DNA from: Shinella sumterensis
GTDB taxonomy: Bacteria > Pseudomonadota > Alphaproteobacteria > Rhizobiales > Rhizobiaceae
Assembly (NCBI RefSeq): GCF_004514425.2
Contig: NZ_MYFN02000002.1
Span: forward strand, 248,001-312,000
Length of the DNA stretch: 64,000 nt
Direction of reading: 5' to 3'
In this document: in pieces, positions 27,016 to 34,577 of the stretch
How positions within the stretch are numbered: position 1 is the first letter of the stretch
Layout of the letters: every line of letters begins with the position of its first letter
The notes under the pieces: generated by a model
Seen by the model: only the letters and a program-made list of their open reading frames with translations
What the model was told of the DNA's origin: nothing
Database searches by the model: none
Translations under genes and position numbers: made by a program

Positions 27016-28071
27016 ATGGCTAAGCTGGCGCTGTCGGGCTGGGGCGGAAGCGACGAGACCGGGCACGACGACCCGCACAAACTCTCAAGCCCCATGGCCT
27101 TCTTCTGGACGATGGTGATCTTCCTCATCATCGTCGGTTTCGTGGCCGCCATCCTCTTCCGGCAGGCGCAGACGGCGTTCCTCAGCAATCCCGGCCTCAA
27201 CGGCCTTATCCTCGGCGTCCTGTTGATCGGTATCCTGCTGGTGTTCAATCATGTGCTGGCGCTGCGGCCGGAGGTGCGCTGGTTCAATTCCTTCCGTGCG
27301 GCCGGCAGCGCGGAGAAGGTCGGGCGTGATCCGGTGCTGCTGGCGCCGATGCGCGCCTTGATCGGCCGCCGTCATTCGATGACGCTGTCGACCACGACCC
27401 TGCGCTCCATTCTCGATTCCATCGCCACGCGCCTCGATGAATCCCGCGATACCTCGCGCTACCTCATCGGCCTGCTCGTCTTCCTCGGTCTTCTCGGCAC
27501 GTTCTGGGGACTTCTCGGCACGATCGGCTCGATCAGCTCGGTGATCCAGTCGCTCGATGCCGGCGGCGGTACGGCGAACGACATCCTCAATGCCTTGAAG
27601 GAGGGGCTGTCCGCGCCGCTTCAGGGCATGGGCACCGCCTTCTCCACGTCGCTGTTCGGCCTGTCCTCCTCGCTGGTGCTCGGCTTCCTCGACCTTCAGG
27701 CCGGCCGCGCGCAGAACCGCTTCTACACGGAGCTGGAAAACTGGCTCTCGTCCGTGACCGATGTCGGCTCCGAACATCAGCCGATTGCCGGCGCGCTCGA
27801 AGCCTCATCCTCGGCCGACGTGCAGGCGCTGGCCGAACAGATCCTCAAGCTCGCGCAGGATGGCGGCGGCAGCCGTTCGACGGCGGCGATGGCAAGTCTC
27901 GCCGAGGGCATTCAGGGCCTCGTGAAGAACATGCGCAGCGAGCAGCAGATGCTGCGGGACTGGATCGAGGCGCAGCAGGAGGAATCGAAGGCGCTGCGCC
28001 GCACGCTCGACCGCCTCGTCGCGCGCACGGCCGAGAAGGCTGAAAAAGCCAAGATTCCAGGGGGCGAATAG
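27016..28071 (+). CDS. MotA/TolQ/ExbB-like inner membrane protein
   Basis: A 351-residue membrane protein: two N-terminal transmembrane segments (about residues 26-46 and 58-78), a cytoplasmic loop (LRSILDSIATRLDESRDTSRY), then two more segments. The third, YLIGLLVFLGLLGTFWGLLGTI, is the proton-channel type found in MotA, TolQ and ExbB. It is followed 2 bases later by an OmpA/MotB-like gene, so the pair is a predicted proton- or sodium-driven stator complex. No flagellar genes are in the window. The start at 27016 has CGGAG upstream. Confidence 0.82.
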   Translation: MAKLALSGWGGSDETGHDDPHKLSSPMAFFWTMVIFLIIVGFVAAILFRQAQTAFLSNPGLNGLILGVLLIGILLVFNHVLALRPEVRWFNSFRAAGSAEKVGRDPVLLAPMRALIGRRHSMTLSTTTLRSILDSIATRLDESRDTSRYLIGLLVFLGLLGTFWGLLGTIGSISSVIQSLDAGGGTANDILNALKEGLSAPLQGMGTAFSTSLFGLSSSLVLGFLDLQAGRAQNRFYTELENWLSSVTDVGSEHQPIAGALEASSSADVQALAEQILKLAQDGGGSRSTAAMASLAEGIQGLVKNMRSEQQMLRDWIEAQQEESKALRRTLDRLVARTAEKAEKAKIPGGE

Positions 28072-28073
28072 AC

Positions 28074-29105
28074 ATGGCGCTCGCCCGAAACAGGCGCAGC
28101 CAACGCACGGTGGATTACTGGCCGGGCTTCGTCGATGCCCTGTCGACGCTGCTGCTCGCCATCATGTTCCTGCTCACCGTTTTCGTGCTGGCGCAGTTCT
28201 TTCTCAGCCGCGAGATTTCCGGCAAGGACGACGTGCTGAACCGGCTGACGAGCCAGATCAACGAGCTGACGCAGCTTCTGGCGCTGGAGAAGAGCGGCAA
28301 GCAGGACCTCGAGGATGCGCTGGCCAATCTCCAGGTCTCCCTTGCCCAATCGGAAAGCGACCGCACGCGCCTTCAGCAGCTGCTCGACAGCGGCGCCGGC
28401 GCCTCCGATGCGGCGAGCGCCCGTGCGACGACGCTCGAAGGCGAGCTTGACGCGGAAAAGCAGGTGTCCGCCCGTGCGATGAGCCAGATCGAACTGCTCA
28501 ACCAGCAGATCGCCGCCCTGCGCAGCCAGATCGCCGCCGTCGAGGAGGCGTTGCAGGCGTCGGAAGCGAAGGATCAGTCATCGCAGGCAAAGATCGCCGA
28601 TCTCGGCCGTCGCCTGAACGTGGCGCTGGCACAGCGCGTGCAGGAACTCAACCGCTACCGTTCGGACTTCTTCGGCCGGCTGCGGGAAATCCTGTCGGAC
28701 CGCGAGAACATCCGCATCGTCGGCGACCGTTTCGTGTTCCAGTCCGAGGTGTTGTTCCCTTCGGGCGGCAGCGATCTCAACGAGGAGGGGCAGGTGGAGA
28801 TGCGCAAGCTGGCCGCCGCCCTGCTCGATCTCGCGCGGGAGATCCCGCCGGAGATCAACTGGGTGCTGCGGGTCGACGGCCACACGGACAATGTGCCGCT
28901 TTCCGGGACGGGACGGTATCGCGACAATTGGGAACTGTCGTCTGCCCGCGCCACGTCGGTGGTGAAGTTCCTCATTGCCAACGGCGTGCCGGCCAACCGG
29001 CTGGTGGCCGCGGGCTTCGGCGAGTTCCAGCCGATCGCCGAAGGCGACGATACAACCGCGCGCGCCACCAACCGGCGCATCGAACTCAAGCTGACGGAGA
29101 AGTAG
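28074..29105 (+). CDS. MotB-like protein with OmpA peptidoglycan-binding domain
   Basis: A 343-residue partner of the preceding MotA-like protein. A single N-terminal transmembrane helix begins PGFVDALSTLLLAIMF, with Asp21 in the place of the ion-carrying Asp of MotB. A long coiled coil follows (about residues 50-190). The C-terminal OmpA domain binds peptidoglycan (RVDGHTDNVPL, NWELSSARATSVVKFL, ATNRRIELKL). The gene starts 2 bases after the MotA-like stop. The long periplasmic coil differs from normal flagellar MotB, so a non-flagellar role is likely. Confidence 0.85.
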   Translation: MALARNRRSQRTVDYWPGFVDALSTLLLAIMFLLTVFVLAQFFLSREISGKDDVLNRLTSQINELTQLLALEKSGKQDLEDALANLQVSLAQSESDRTRLQQLLDSGAGASDAASARATTLEGELDAEKQVSARAMSQIELLNQQIAALRSQIAAVEEALQASEAKDQSSQAKIADLGRRLNVALAQRVQELNRYRSDFFGRLREILSDRENIRIVGDRFVFQSEVLFPSGGSDLNEEGQVEMRKLAAALLDLAREIPPEINWVLRVDGHTDNVPLSGTGRYRDNWELSSARATSVVKFLIANGVPANRLVAAGFGEFQPIAEGDDTTARATNRRIELKLTEK

Positions 29106-29151
29106 CGGCCGGCATCTTTGGGTGCCGACCCGATGGTTCAGGCCGTCGCGG

Positions 29152-30975
29152 TCAGCTCGCGGCGCGCGCTTCGCCCAGGAAGGCCTGGCCGCCGTGGTCG
29201 AACTGCAGCCGGGCGAGACGGGCGTAAAGTCCGCCCTGCTGGATCAGCGACTGGTGCGTTCCCTCTTCCACCAGGCGGCCGCCATCCATGACGAGGATAC
29301 GGTCGGCCTTCAGCACGGTGGCGAGACGATGCGCGATGACAATGGTGGTACGCTTGCCCATCTGCCCGTCCAGGGCGCGCTGCACCAACGTCTCGCTTTC
29401 CGCGTCAAGGGCGGAGGTGGCTTCGTCGAGCAGCAGGAGCGGTGCGTCCTTGAGGATGGCGCGGGCGATGGCGATACGCTGGCGCTGGCCGCCGGAGAGC
29501 GTCACGCCGCGTTCGCCGACCATGGTGTCGTAACCCCTGTCGAGGCGCGCGATGAACTCCTCGGCCTGCGCGGCGCGGGCGGCGGCATGGATCGCGTCGC
29601 CGCTGACATCAGGCATGCCAAAGGCGATGTTGTCCCGGATCGATGCGGCAAAGATCGTGACATCCTGCGGCACGAGCGCCATGCGGCGGCGGATTTCTTC
29701 CGGATCGGCGGCGCGCAGGTCCACGCCATCGAGCAGGACGCTGCCGAAATCGGGATCGTAGAAGCGCTCGACCAGCGACAGGATCGTGCTCTTGCCGGCA
29801 CCCGAAGGGCCGACGACCGCGACGGTCTCACCCGGCTTCACCGCGAAGGAAAGGCCGTTCAGGCTGCGGTAGCCCGGCCGGGCCGGATAGGAGAAGTGCA
29901 CATCCCGGAAGGCCAGTTCGCCGCGTGCGGGCACCGGCAGTGCAACCGGATTGGCGGGTGCCGTGATGGCCGGCTGCTCCTCCAGCAATTCGGTCAGGCG
30001 TTCGGCCGCACCGGCGGCCTGCGAGAGTTCACCCCAGACTTCCGAGAGCGCGCCGAGGCTGCCGGCGGCGAAGACGGCATAAAGCAGGAACTGGCCGAGC
30101 GTGCCGGCCGACAGCGTGCCTGCCAGCACATCGCGCGCGCCGAACCACAGCACGGCGACGACCGAACCGAAGATCATGGCGATGGCGAAGCCGGTCAGAA
30201 GCGAGCGGGCGCGGATGGCGCTGCGGGCCGCTTCATAGGCGCTTTCCACTTCGCCGAAAAAGCGGGCGCGGGCCGCATTCTCTGCATTGAAGGCCTGGAG
30301 CGTGCGCGTCGCACCGATCGCCTCGCCGGCATATGCGGAGGCGCTGGCAAGCGTATCCTGCGCCTCGCGCGAGCGGCGGCGCACCGAGCGGCCGAAGGCC
30401 ACGAGCGGAAAGACGATGACCGGAATGGCCGCGATCACCAGGCTCGACAGCTTCGGGCTGGTATAGACCATCATGGCGACGGCCCCGAGACAGAGGATGA
30501 GGTTGCGCAGGGCGACGGATGCGGTGGCGCCGACGGCGGACTTGATCTGCGTGGTGTCGGCCGTCAGCCGCGAAACGATCTCGCCGGATTGGTTGACGTC
30601 GAAGAAGGCCGGGGAAAGCTTCGTCACATGGGCGAAGACGTCGCGGCGCAAGTCGGCGACGATGCGTTCGCCAAGCGTGATGACGAAGTAGTATCGGAGG
30701 CCGCTGGCCAAGGCCAGCAGGCCGGCCAGCACGAAGAGCATCGAGAAGTAGGTGTTGATGAACCCGGCATCGGCGCCCGAAAAACCGTTGTCGATCATGC
30801 GGCGCACGGCGATCGGCAAGACCAGCGTTGTGACGGCCGCCAGCACGAGGGCGACCAGCGCGCCGCCGACGAGGCCACGATAACGACCGATATAGGGAGC
30901 AAGCCTGCCCAGCGGACGAATATTGCGACGCGCGGTTTTCTGTGCCGCGTTTGTCTCTCTGTCTGTGGACACCAT
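29152..30975 (-). CDS. ABC exporter, fused permease and ATPase
   Basis: A 607-residue half-transporter that works as a dimer. Six transmembrane segments lie in the first 310 residues. The ATPase domain has [10 protein letters not shown] (Walker A), [11 protein letters not shown] (signature), [12 protein letters not shown] (Walker B) and IVIAHRLAT (switch His). It resembles MsbA/lipid A or multidrug exporters; the substrate is unknown. The start at 30975 (MVSTDRE) is preferred to 31056 because the longer form would start in the region upstream of rpmE. It is convergent with the MotB-like gene. Confidence 0.88.
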   Translation of the reverse strand: MVSTDRETNAAQKTARRNIRPLGRLAPYIGRYRGLVGGALVALVLAAVTTLVLPIAVRRMIDNGFSGADAGFINTYFSMLFVLAGLLALASGLRYYFVITLGERIVADLRRDVFAHVTKLSPAFFDVNQSGEIVSRLTADTTQIKSAVGATASVALRNLILCLGAVAMMVYTSPKLSSLVIAAIPVIVFPLVAFGRSVRRRSREAQDTLASASAYAGEAIGATRTLQAFNAENAARARFFGEVESAYEAARSAIRARSLLTGFAIAMIFGSVVAVLWFGARDVLAGTLSAGTLGQFLLYAVFAAGSLGALSEVWGELSQAAGAAERLTELLEEQPAITAPANPVALPVPARGELAFRDVHFSYPARPGYRSLNGLSFAVKPGETVAVVGPSGAGKSTILSLVERFYDPDFGSVLLDGVDLRAADPEEIRRRMALVPQDVTIFAASIRDNIAFGMPDVSGDAIHAAARAAQAEEFIARLDRGYDTMVGERGVTLSGGQRQRIAIARAILKDAPLLLLDEATSALDAESETLVQRALDGQMGKRTTIVIAHRLATVLKADRILVMDGGRLVEEGTHQSLIQQGGLYARLARLQFDHGGQAFLGEARAAS

Positions 30976-31165
30976 ACCCCCGTTTCCAGTGCCTGGCGGC
31001 ACGAATTCTCTTTCGGCTCTTGTTATCCAGACGGCCTTCATGTATAGGCTCGCCATCGAATTGGGAAGCCGTAGGTCTAGCCGACTGCGGCTTCATTTAC
31101 GTCTTTGGCTCCGCTGTCGCAATGCGTTGCGACAAATGGCCCCCGGAACAAGCAGGAAGAGTGTC

Positions 31166-31387
31166 ATGAAGGCTGATATCCATCCCGACTACCACGTCAT
31201 CAAGGTCGTCATGACCGATGGCACCGAGTACGAAACCCGCTCGACCTGGGGTTCGGAAGGCGCCACGATGAACCTCGAAATCGATCCGAAGTCGCACCCG
31301 GCCTGGACCGGCGGCAACCAGCAGATGCTGGACCGTGGCGGCCGCGTTTCCAAGTTCAAGAAGCGCTTCGAAGGCCTCGGCCTCTAA
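31166..31387 (+). CDS. rpmE: 50S ribosomal protein L31
   Basis: A 73-residue ribosomal protein ([28 protein letters not shown]-type block as [13 protein letters not shown]). It has no CxxC pair, so it is the zinc-independent form. AGGAAGA lies 6 bases before the ATG. It is divergent from the ABC exporter and followed by its own terminator, which is also the left end of the large palindrome. Confidence 0.95.
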   Translation: MKADIHPDYHVIKVVMTDGTEYETRSTWGSEGATMNLEIDPKSHPAWTGGNQQMLDRGGRVSKFKKRFEGLGL

Positions 31388-31413
31388 TCTGCCCTTCGCG
31401 GACGGTTTTGAAG

Positions 31414-31438
31414 AACCCGGCTTCGGCCGGGTTTTTTG
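31414..31438 (+). terminator. Intrinsic terminator of rpmE
   Basis: AACCCGGC-TTCG-GCCGGGTT followed by TTTTG, 26 bases after the rpmE stop. Confidence 0.92.
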
Positions 31439-31630
31439 TTGTCTGCTGTTCGGCGCTGCCCCTCACCTGCCTGCCGGCATCCTCTCCCCGCAAGCGGGGC
31501 GAGGAGGGCGGGGCGCACCGTTTTCCTGCATTCTAAGGCTGGAGGAGAACGGTGCAACATCCCCTTCTCCCGTTTGCGGGGAGAAGGTCCCGGCAGGGGG
31601 ATGAGGGGCTGCAACACGCAATACAGACAA

Positions 31631-31653
31631 AAAAACCCGGCCGAAGCCGGGTT
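31631..31653 (-). terminator. Intrinsic terminator of rcdA
   Basis: On the minus strand AACCCGGC-TTCG-GCCGGGTT followed by TTTTT, 25 bases after the rcdA stop. The stem is identical to that of the rpmE terminator on the other strand. Confidence 0.9.
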
Positions 31654-31677
31654 ATCATGCGTTCACCTGCGCCGTCT

Positions 31678-32196
31678 TCAGCTGTTGCCGAAGGCTGTCT
31701 GCAGCAGGTTGAGCTGGGCCTGGACGCTGTTCTGGTTGTCCGGCTGGAAGGTCTGGACATCTTCAGGACGGTAGATTTCGCGGTCGAGCAGGGCGATGCG
31801 GTTCTGCAGGCGAAGCGAGCGCTCGATCAGGTCGCGGAAGGCTTCGGGCAGGTCGTTCCAGCCGGGCGCGGTCTTGTCGACGTTGAAGCTGTCGAGGCGG
31901 ACCTTGCTCTTCTCCGACAGGATCTGGTCGCGGCTCATCTCGCCATTGTTGACCGCACGCTGGAGCAGCAGCCAGGAGGCCATCTGCATCAGGCGTGTCG
32001 TGAGGCGCATCGATTCCGCTGCGTACAGCACCGAAGCCATCCGCGGCAGGACCTTGGAAGCCTGGCGACCGACACCGTCAAGATAGCTCGCGGTTTCCTC
32101 GACAAGACCCATGCCCTCGGCATAGATGGACTTGAATTGTGCGGACGACGCAACATGGCCAGCGAAGCTGACGGTATTCAATCCTCTTTCGGACAT
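31678..32196 (-). CDS. rcdA: RcdA-type regulator of CtrA degradation (DUF1465)
   Basis: A 172-residue helical protein (SAQFKSIYAEGMGLVEETAS, SMRLTTRLMQMASWLLLQRA) ending in a disordered Gln/Asn-rich tail. The DUF1465 family includes Caulobacter RcdA, an adaptor that helps deliver CtrA to ClpXP at the G1-S transition. The start at 32196 has AGGGAAAG upstream; the extra 25 residues to 32271 lack family similarity. A TTAA-N7-TTAA box lies about 120 bases upstream, as expected if CtrA controls it. Confidence 0.78.
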   Translation of the reverse strand: MSERGLNTVSFAGHVASSAQFKSIYAEGMGLVEETASYLDGVGRQASKVLPRMASVLYAAESMRLTTRLMQMASWLLLQRAVNNGEMSRDQILSEKSKVRLDSFNVDKTAPGWNDLPEAFRDLIERSLRLQNRIALLDREIYRPEDVQTFQPDNQNSVQAQLNLLQTAFGNS

Positions 32197-32314
32197 GGTT
32201 CTTTCCCTGTTGAACGCATCACTTGCAGGTAACGGCAGGTCGGACGCTGGTGTTCCAGCTCTTCGTTCCATGGCGTAAGGATGATCTCTTAGCCTACTTC
32301 GCGCAAGGGTATTC

Positions 32315-32329
32315 TTAAGAAAGGGTTAA
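32315..32329 (-). promoter_or_regulatory. CtrA-type box upstream of rcdA
   Basis: TTAA-GAAAGGG-TTAA fits the CtrA pattern TTAA-N7-TTAA. Read on the minus strand, the TTAAGA half can serve as a -35 with AGGCTA 17 bases further on. Confidence 0.6.
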
Positions 32330-32375
32330 TCTCCACAATTGTTTCCGGACACTTTGCGGCGGCTTTGCGGCAAAC

Positions 32376-32474
32376 AAAAAAAGAGCCGCGAAAAGCGGCT
32401 CTCAAGGTAAAACAGGGAGAAAATCAGACCGATTCGCCAAGCGGTGAAAATGTCTGAACCCGGAAGGACCGGAT
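32376..32474 (-). ncRNA. Candidate trans-acting small RNA, about 100 nt
   Basis: On the minus strand the segment folds into CCGG-TCCTT-CCGG, then a larger stem TCAGAC/GTCTGA (32424-32457), then an unpaired pyrimidine stretch TTTTCTCCCTGTTTT, then the terminator AGAGCCGC/GCGGCTCT (32382-32402) with a TTTTTT tail. This is the build of an Hfq-type small RNA with an anti-ribosome-site loop. A promoter CCGGAC-N16-TATTAC (32481-32508) would start it near 32474. No reading frame is visible. The rest of 32197-32570 holds two CtrA-type boxes. Confidence 0.5.
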
Positions 32475-32497
32475 GGGCAAGTAATAGGCTGTAAGGC

Positions 32498-32513
32498 TTA
32501 ATGTCCGGTTAAC
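32498..32513. promoter_or_regulatory. Consensus CtrA box
   Basis: TTAA-TGTCCGG-TTAAC is an exact match to TTAA-N7-TTAAC. The proposed -35 of the candidate small RNA (minus strand, 32503-32508) lies between the two half-sites, the usual position for activation by CtrA. On the plus strand TTAACT-N17-ATAACT is an alternative promoter. Confidence 0.65.
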
Positions 32514-32570
32514 TTTGTTCCAGCTTTGCCGATAACTGTGCCTTTTCGGCCAGGGTGCGACGATTGCTGC

Positions 32571-32759
32571 CTATCGGAACAGGTTTTCGGCCGCCGAACG
32601 GCTGGCATCCTTCTTCTCCCGCTCCGCTTCCAGCCGGGTGATTTCCTGCTTCAGCAGGTCGATTCGCACCGTCAGTTCATCCACCGAAAGCAGCGACAGG
32701 TCGCTGCCGATCTCGTGCGCGATCTTTTTCTTGGGACGGTCGTCTTCGAAGAGGCTCAT
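32571..32759 (-). CDS. DUF1192 small protein
   Basis: A 62-residue charged protein (MSLFEDDRPKKKIAHEIGSD, LSVDELTVRIDLLKQEITRL). DUF1192 members are short alphaproteobacterial proteins of unknown function. Its start overlaps the MFS transporter stop by 4 bases (ATGA), so the two are translated together. The longer in-frame reading to 33890 runs out of frame through the transporter and is not a gene. Confidence 0.8.
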   Translation of the reverse strand: MSLFEDDRPKKKIAHEIGSDLSLLSVDELTVRIDLLKQEITRLEAEREKKDASRSAAENLFR

Positions 32760-34036
32760 GCGGTCTGCTCCTCCTGGGGCGCGTCGGCGCCGGCCTGCAC
32801 GGGCGGCAGGGCGCGTGGCGACAGCTGCAGGCTTTCCGGCGTGGTCATCGTGCCGGGGTTGATGGTGGTGTAGGCGTCGCGCATGTCGGCCGGCAGGGCG
32901 GCGCGGCGACGGCTGCGCAGGATCGCATAGGCGGTGATCAGGATGTGGGCGCAGCAGGTGACGGCGAAAAGGGCATAGGGGCCGACGGCCGACATGATCG
33001 GGCCGCCGATGGTCGGGCCGATGATCGTGCCGACGCCATAGAGCAGGAGCAGACCGCCGGAGACCTTCACGAAATCCTCGGCGCTGGCAAAGTCGTTGGC
33101 GTGCGAGACCGCGATGGGATAGAGCGCGTTCGCCATGGCGCCGTAAAGGGCCGTCAGCACGAGCAGGAGCGTGACGGAGGCCGGCTGGAAGACGAAGATG
33201 GCAAACCCGGCGCCGGCGGCGATCGCCGAGAGTACGGCGAGCACGATGCGGCGGTCGACGCGATCGGAAATGCGGCCGGCCGGCAGCTGCATGATCGCGC
33301 CGGCGAAGATGGCGACGCTCATCATGATGGCGATGGTGCCGGACGTCAGGCCCGCATTGGCGCCGAAGACCGCGCCGAGCGTGCCGAAGGCCCCGTTGGC
33401 GATGCCGATCAGCACGATACCGACGCAGGCGATGGGCGATGTGCGGTATAAAGCGGGGATATCGAGCCTGACCTGCTTCAGCGGCTGCGGCGATGCCGCG
33501 GTGGAGAGCGTCGTCGGCAGCATGGCCAGGCAGTAGAGGATGCCGGCGAACATGAAGAGCATCGGCGTCGTCACGTCGCCGAGCGCGACGGTCATCTGGC
33601 CGCCGACGGTGCCGACCAGGGTGATGGCGATGTAGAGGGAGAAGATGAGGCCGCGGCTCTCGTTCGTGGCGCGCTCGTTCAGCCAGCTCTCGATGATCAT
33701 CGACGTGCCGGCAATCGAAAAGCCGGTGACGGCGCGCAGCGCGATCCACCAGACGGGGTCGACGAGCATGCCGGTCAGCAGCGCGATGATGGCGATGAGC
33801 GAGGCGAAGCCCGAAAAGGCACGGACATGGCCGATGCGTTTCACCACCGTCGGCGCCAGCAGGCAGCCCAGCACGAAGCCCGTTGCCCAAGACGTACCCA
33901 GAAGGCCGAGCATGGTCGTCTCATATCCCTCGAAAGCACCACGCATCGGCAGGAGCAGGCCGTGCAGGCCGTTGCCGAGGAAGAGGAACAGGGTGCCCAT
34001 CAGAAGCGAGAAGACGGATATGAGGTTTTTTCGCAT
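32756..34036 (-). CDS. MFS transporter, YcaD-like
   Basis: A 426-residue permease with about twelve transmembrane segments (LISVFSLLMGTLFLFLGNGL at the start) and MFS-type loops such as KRIGHVRAFSGF and GRISDRVDRRIVL between helices. The substrate is unknown. The C-terminal 50 residues are hydrophilic and Pro-rich. Overlaps DUF1192 by 4 bases. Confidence 0.88.
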   Translation of the reverse strand: MRKNLISVFSLLMGTLFLFLGNGLHGLLLPMRGAFEGYETTMLGLLGTSWATGFVLGCLLAPTVVKRIGHVRAFSGFASLIAIIALLTGMLVDPVWWIALRAVTGFSIAGTSMIIESWLNERATNESRGLIFSLYIAITLVGTVGGQMTVALGDVTTPMLFMFAGILYCLAMLPTTLSTAASPQPLKQVRLDIPALYRTSPIACVGIVLIGIANGAFGTLGAVFGANAGLTSGTIAIMMSVAIFAGAIMQLPAGRISDRVDRRIVLAVLSAIAAGAGFAIFVFQPASVTLLLVLTALYGAMANALYPIAVSHANDFASAEDFVKVSGGLLLLYGVGTIIGPTIGGPIMSAVGPYALFAVTCCAHILITAYAILRSRRRAALPADMRDAYTTINPGTMTTPESLQLSPRALPPVQAGADAPQEEQTA

Positions 34037-34187
34037 GAGCTCTTCACAAATTCATCGATAGCAAAGCAATAGCGCACCTGTTGCTGATTGCCAGATGCAA
34101 AGACGGCGGCGGGGCGAATTTGACCCTACCGGCTGATCGCTTGGAAAAGTGTCTGAGGTGTGACAGGAAGGGACAAGAAAGGCCGCC

Positions 34188-34343
34188 ATGTCGAAAATCC
34201 TGCCAGCACTTCTTCTCGCCGTCATGCTGCTTCATGTCATCCGGCCGCTCGGCCTGCCGGGGCTGCGTCGGCGTGCGGATTTCTGGAAGATCGCGGTGGG
34301 CGCCATCGCCCTAATGATGCTGACGGTTCTCATCCGCCCCTGA
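34188..34343 (+). CDS. 51-residue hydrophobic membrane protein
   Basis: ATG at 34188 follows GAAAGG and opens a 52-codon frame. The product has two transmembrane segments (ILPALLLAVMLLHVI and IAVGAIALMMLTVLI) joined by a basic loop (GLRRRADFWK). I do not recognise a function. The clean start site, two-helix layout and codon use argue that it is real. It is convergent with the structured transcript downstream of pgk. Confidence 0.68.
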   Translation: MSKILPALLLAVMLLHVIRPLGLPGLRRRADFWKIAVGAIALMMLTVLIRP

Positions 34344-34348
34344 AACGC

Positions 34349-34372
34349 AAAAGGGCCACCCGAAGGTGGCCC
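34349..34372 (-). terminator. Terminator of the pgk-downstream transcript
   Basis: On the minus strand GGGCCACC-TTCG-GGTGGCCC followed by TTTT. It closes the structured RNA described below and may also stop the tkt-gap-pgk message. Confidence 0.8.
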
Positions 34373-34383
34373 CCATGAGGTTT

Positions 34384-34414
34384 GGTCCGGTGCGGACCCG
34401 AGCCTTGCGGCTCG
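34384..34414 (-). other. Two adjacent short hairpins in the pgk-downstream transcript
   Basis: On the minus strand CGAGCC-GCAA-GGCTCG (34414-34399) is followed without gap by GGTCCG-CAC-CGGACC (34398-34384). The first has a GNRA loop and the two could stack end to end. They lie between the small reading frame and the terminator. Confidence 0.7.
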
Positions 34415-34427
34415 AAGGAAGGCGGGA

Positions 34428-34502
34428 TCAGAACGAGGGCTGCCTCGTTTCGTTCACCACAATTCCCATGCCCGAAGCCAAGACCGAAATCTCATTAGAC
34501 AT
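34428..34502 (-). CDS. 24-codon reading frame with very strong ribosome-binding site
   Basis: A short frame beginning MSNEISVLASGMG and ending NETRQPSF. The site before it, AGAAAGGAAGGTGATCC then A then ATG, matches the full complement of the 16S rRNA 3' end except for one inserted A. It starts 75 bases after the pgk stop. The peptide has a short hydrophobic centre and no recognisable family. The ribosome site is paired in the hairpin at 34504-34553, so translation may be switched. It could equally be a regulatory RNA with an incidental frame. Confidence 0.55.
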   Translation of the reverse strand: MSNEISVLASGMGIVVNETRQPSF

Positions 34503-34503
34503 T

Positions 34504-34553
34504 GGATCACCTTCCTTTCTGTTCGTTGACGATAACAGCAATGTAGGTGATCC
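34504..34553 (-). promoter_or_regulatory. Hairpin pairing the ribosome site of the 24-codon frame with an anti-SD copy
   Basis: On the minus strand GGATCACCT (34553-34545) pairs with AGGTGATCC (34512-34504); inside, CTGTT (34538-34534) pairs with AACAG (34523-34519). The parts are symmetrical: 9 bp, a 6x6 internal loop, 5 bp, a 10-base loop. GGATCACCT is also the sequence of the 16S rRNA tail, so the upstream arm copies the anti-Shine-Dalgarno. Confidence 0.7.
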
Positions 34554-34577
34554 GGCGCGCTACACAAGCCCTTCTGG

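Larger units (their letters stand above)
31414..31653. repeat. 240-bp imperfect palindrome containing two copies of a GC-rich rhizobial repeat
   Basis: The left and right halves align as inverted copies about one centre near 31533. From outside in, the matching parts are: the two terminators (31414-31433 and 31634-31653); a TTTTGT.TGTCTG stretch; CCCCTC (31459) against GAGGGG (31603-31608); a TGCCGG block; a CTCCCCGC/GCGGGG hairpin in each arm; and GCACCGTT (31515-31522) against AACGGTGC (31548-31555). The repeat blocks match the shorter copy inside pabC. No coding sequence is visible inside. Confidence 0.85.

Noticed and set aside
27016-29105. Zorya-type anti-phage defence (ZorA/ZorB are MotA/MotB-like)
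   Set aside because: No ZorC, ZorD or ZorE-like gene follows; the next gene is an ABC exporter on the other strand, and the MotA-like protein lacks the very long ZorA tail.
29122-31047. 641-codon plus-strand frame opposite the ABC exporter
   Set aside because: All exporter motifs are on the minus strand; the plus frame is an Asp/His/Arg-rich shadow.
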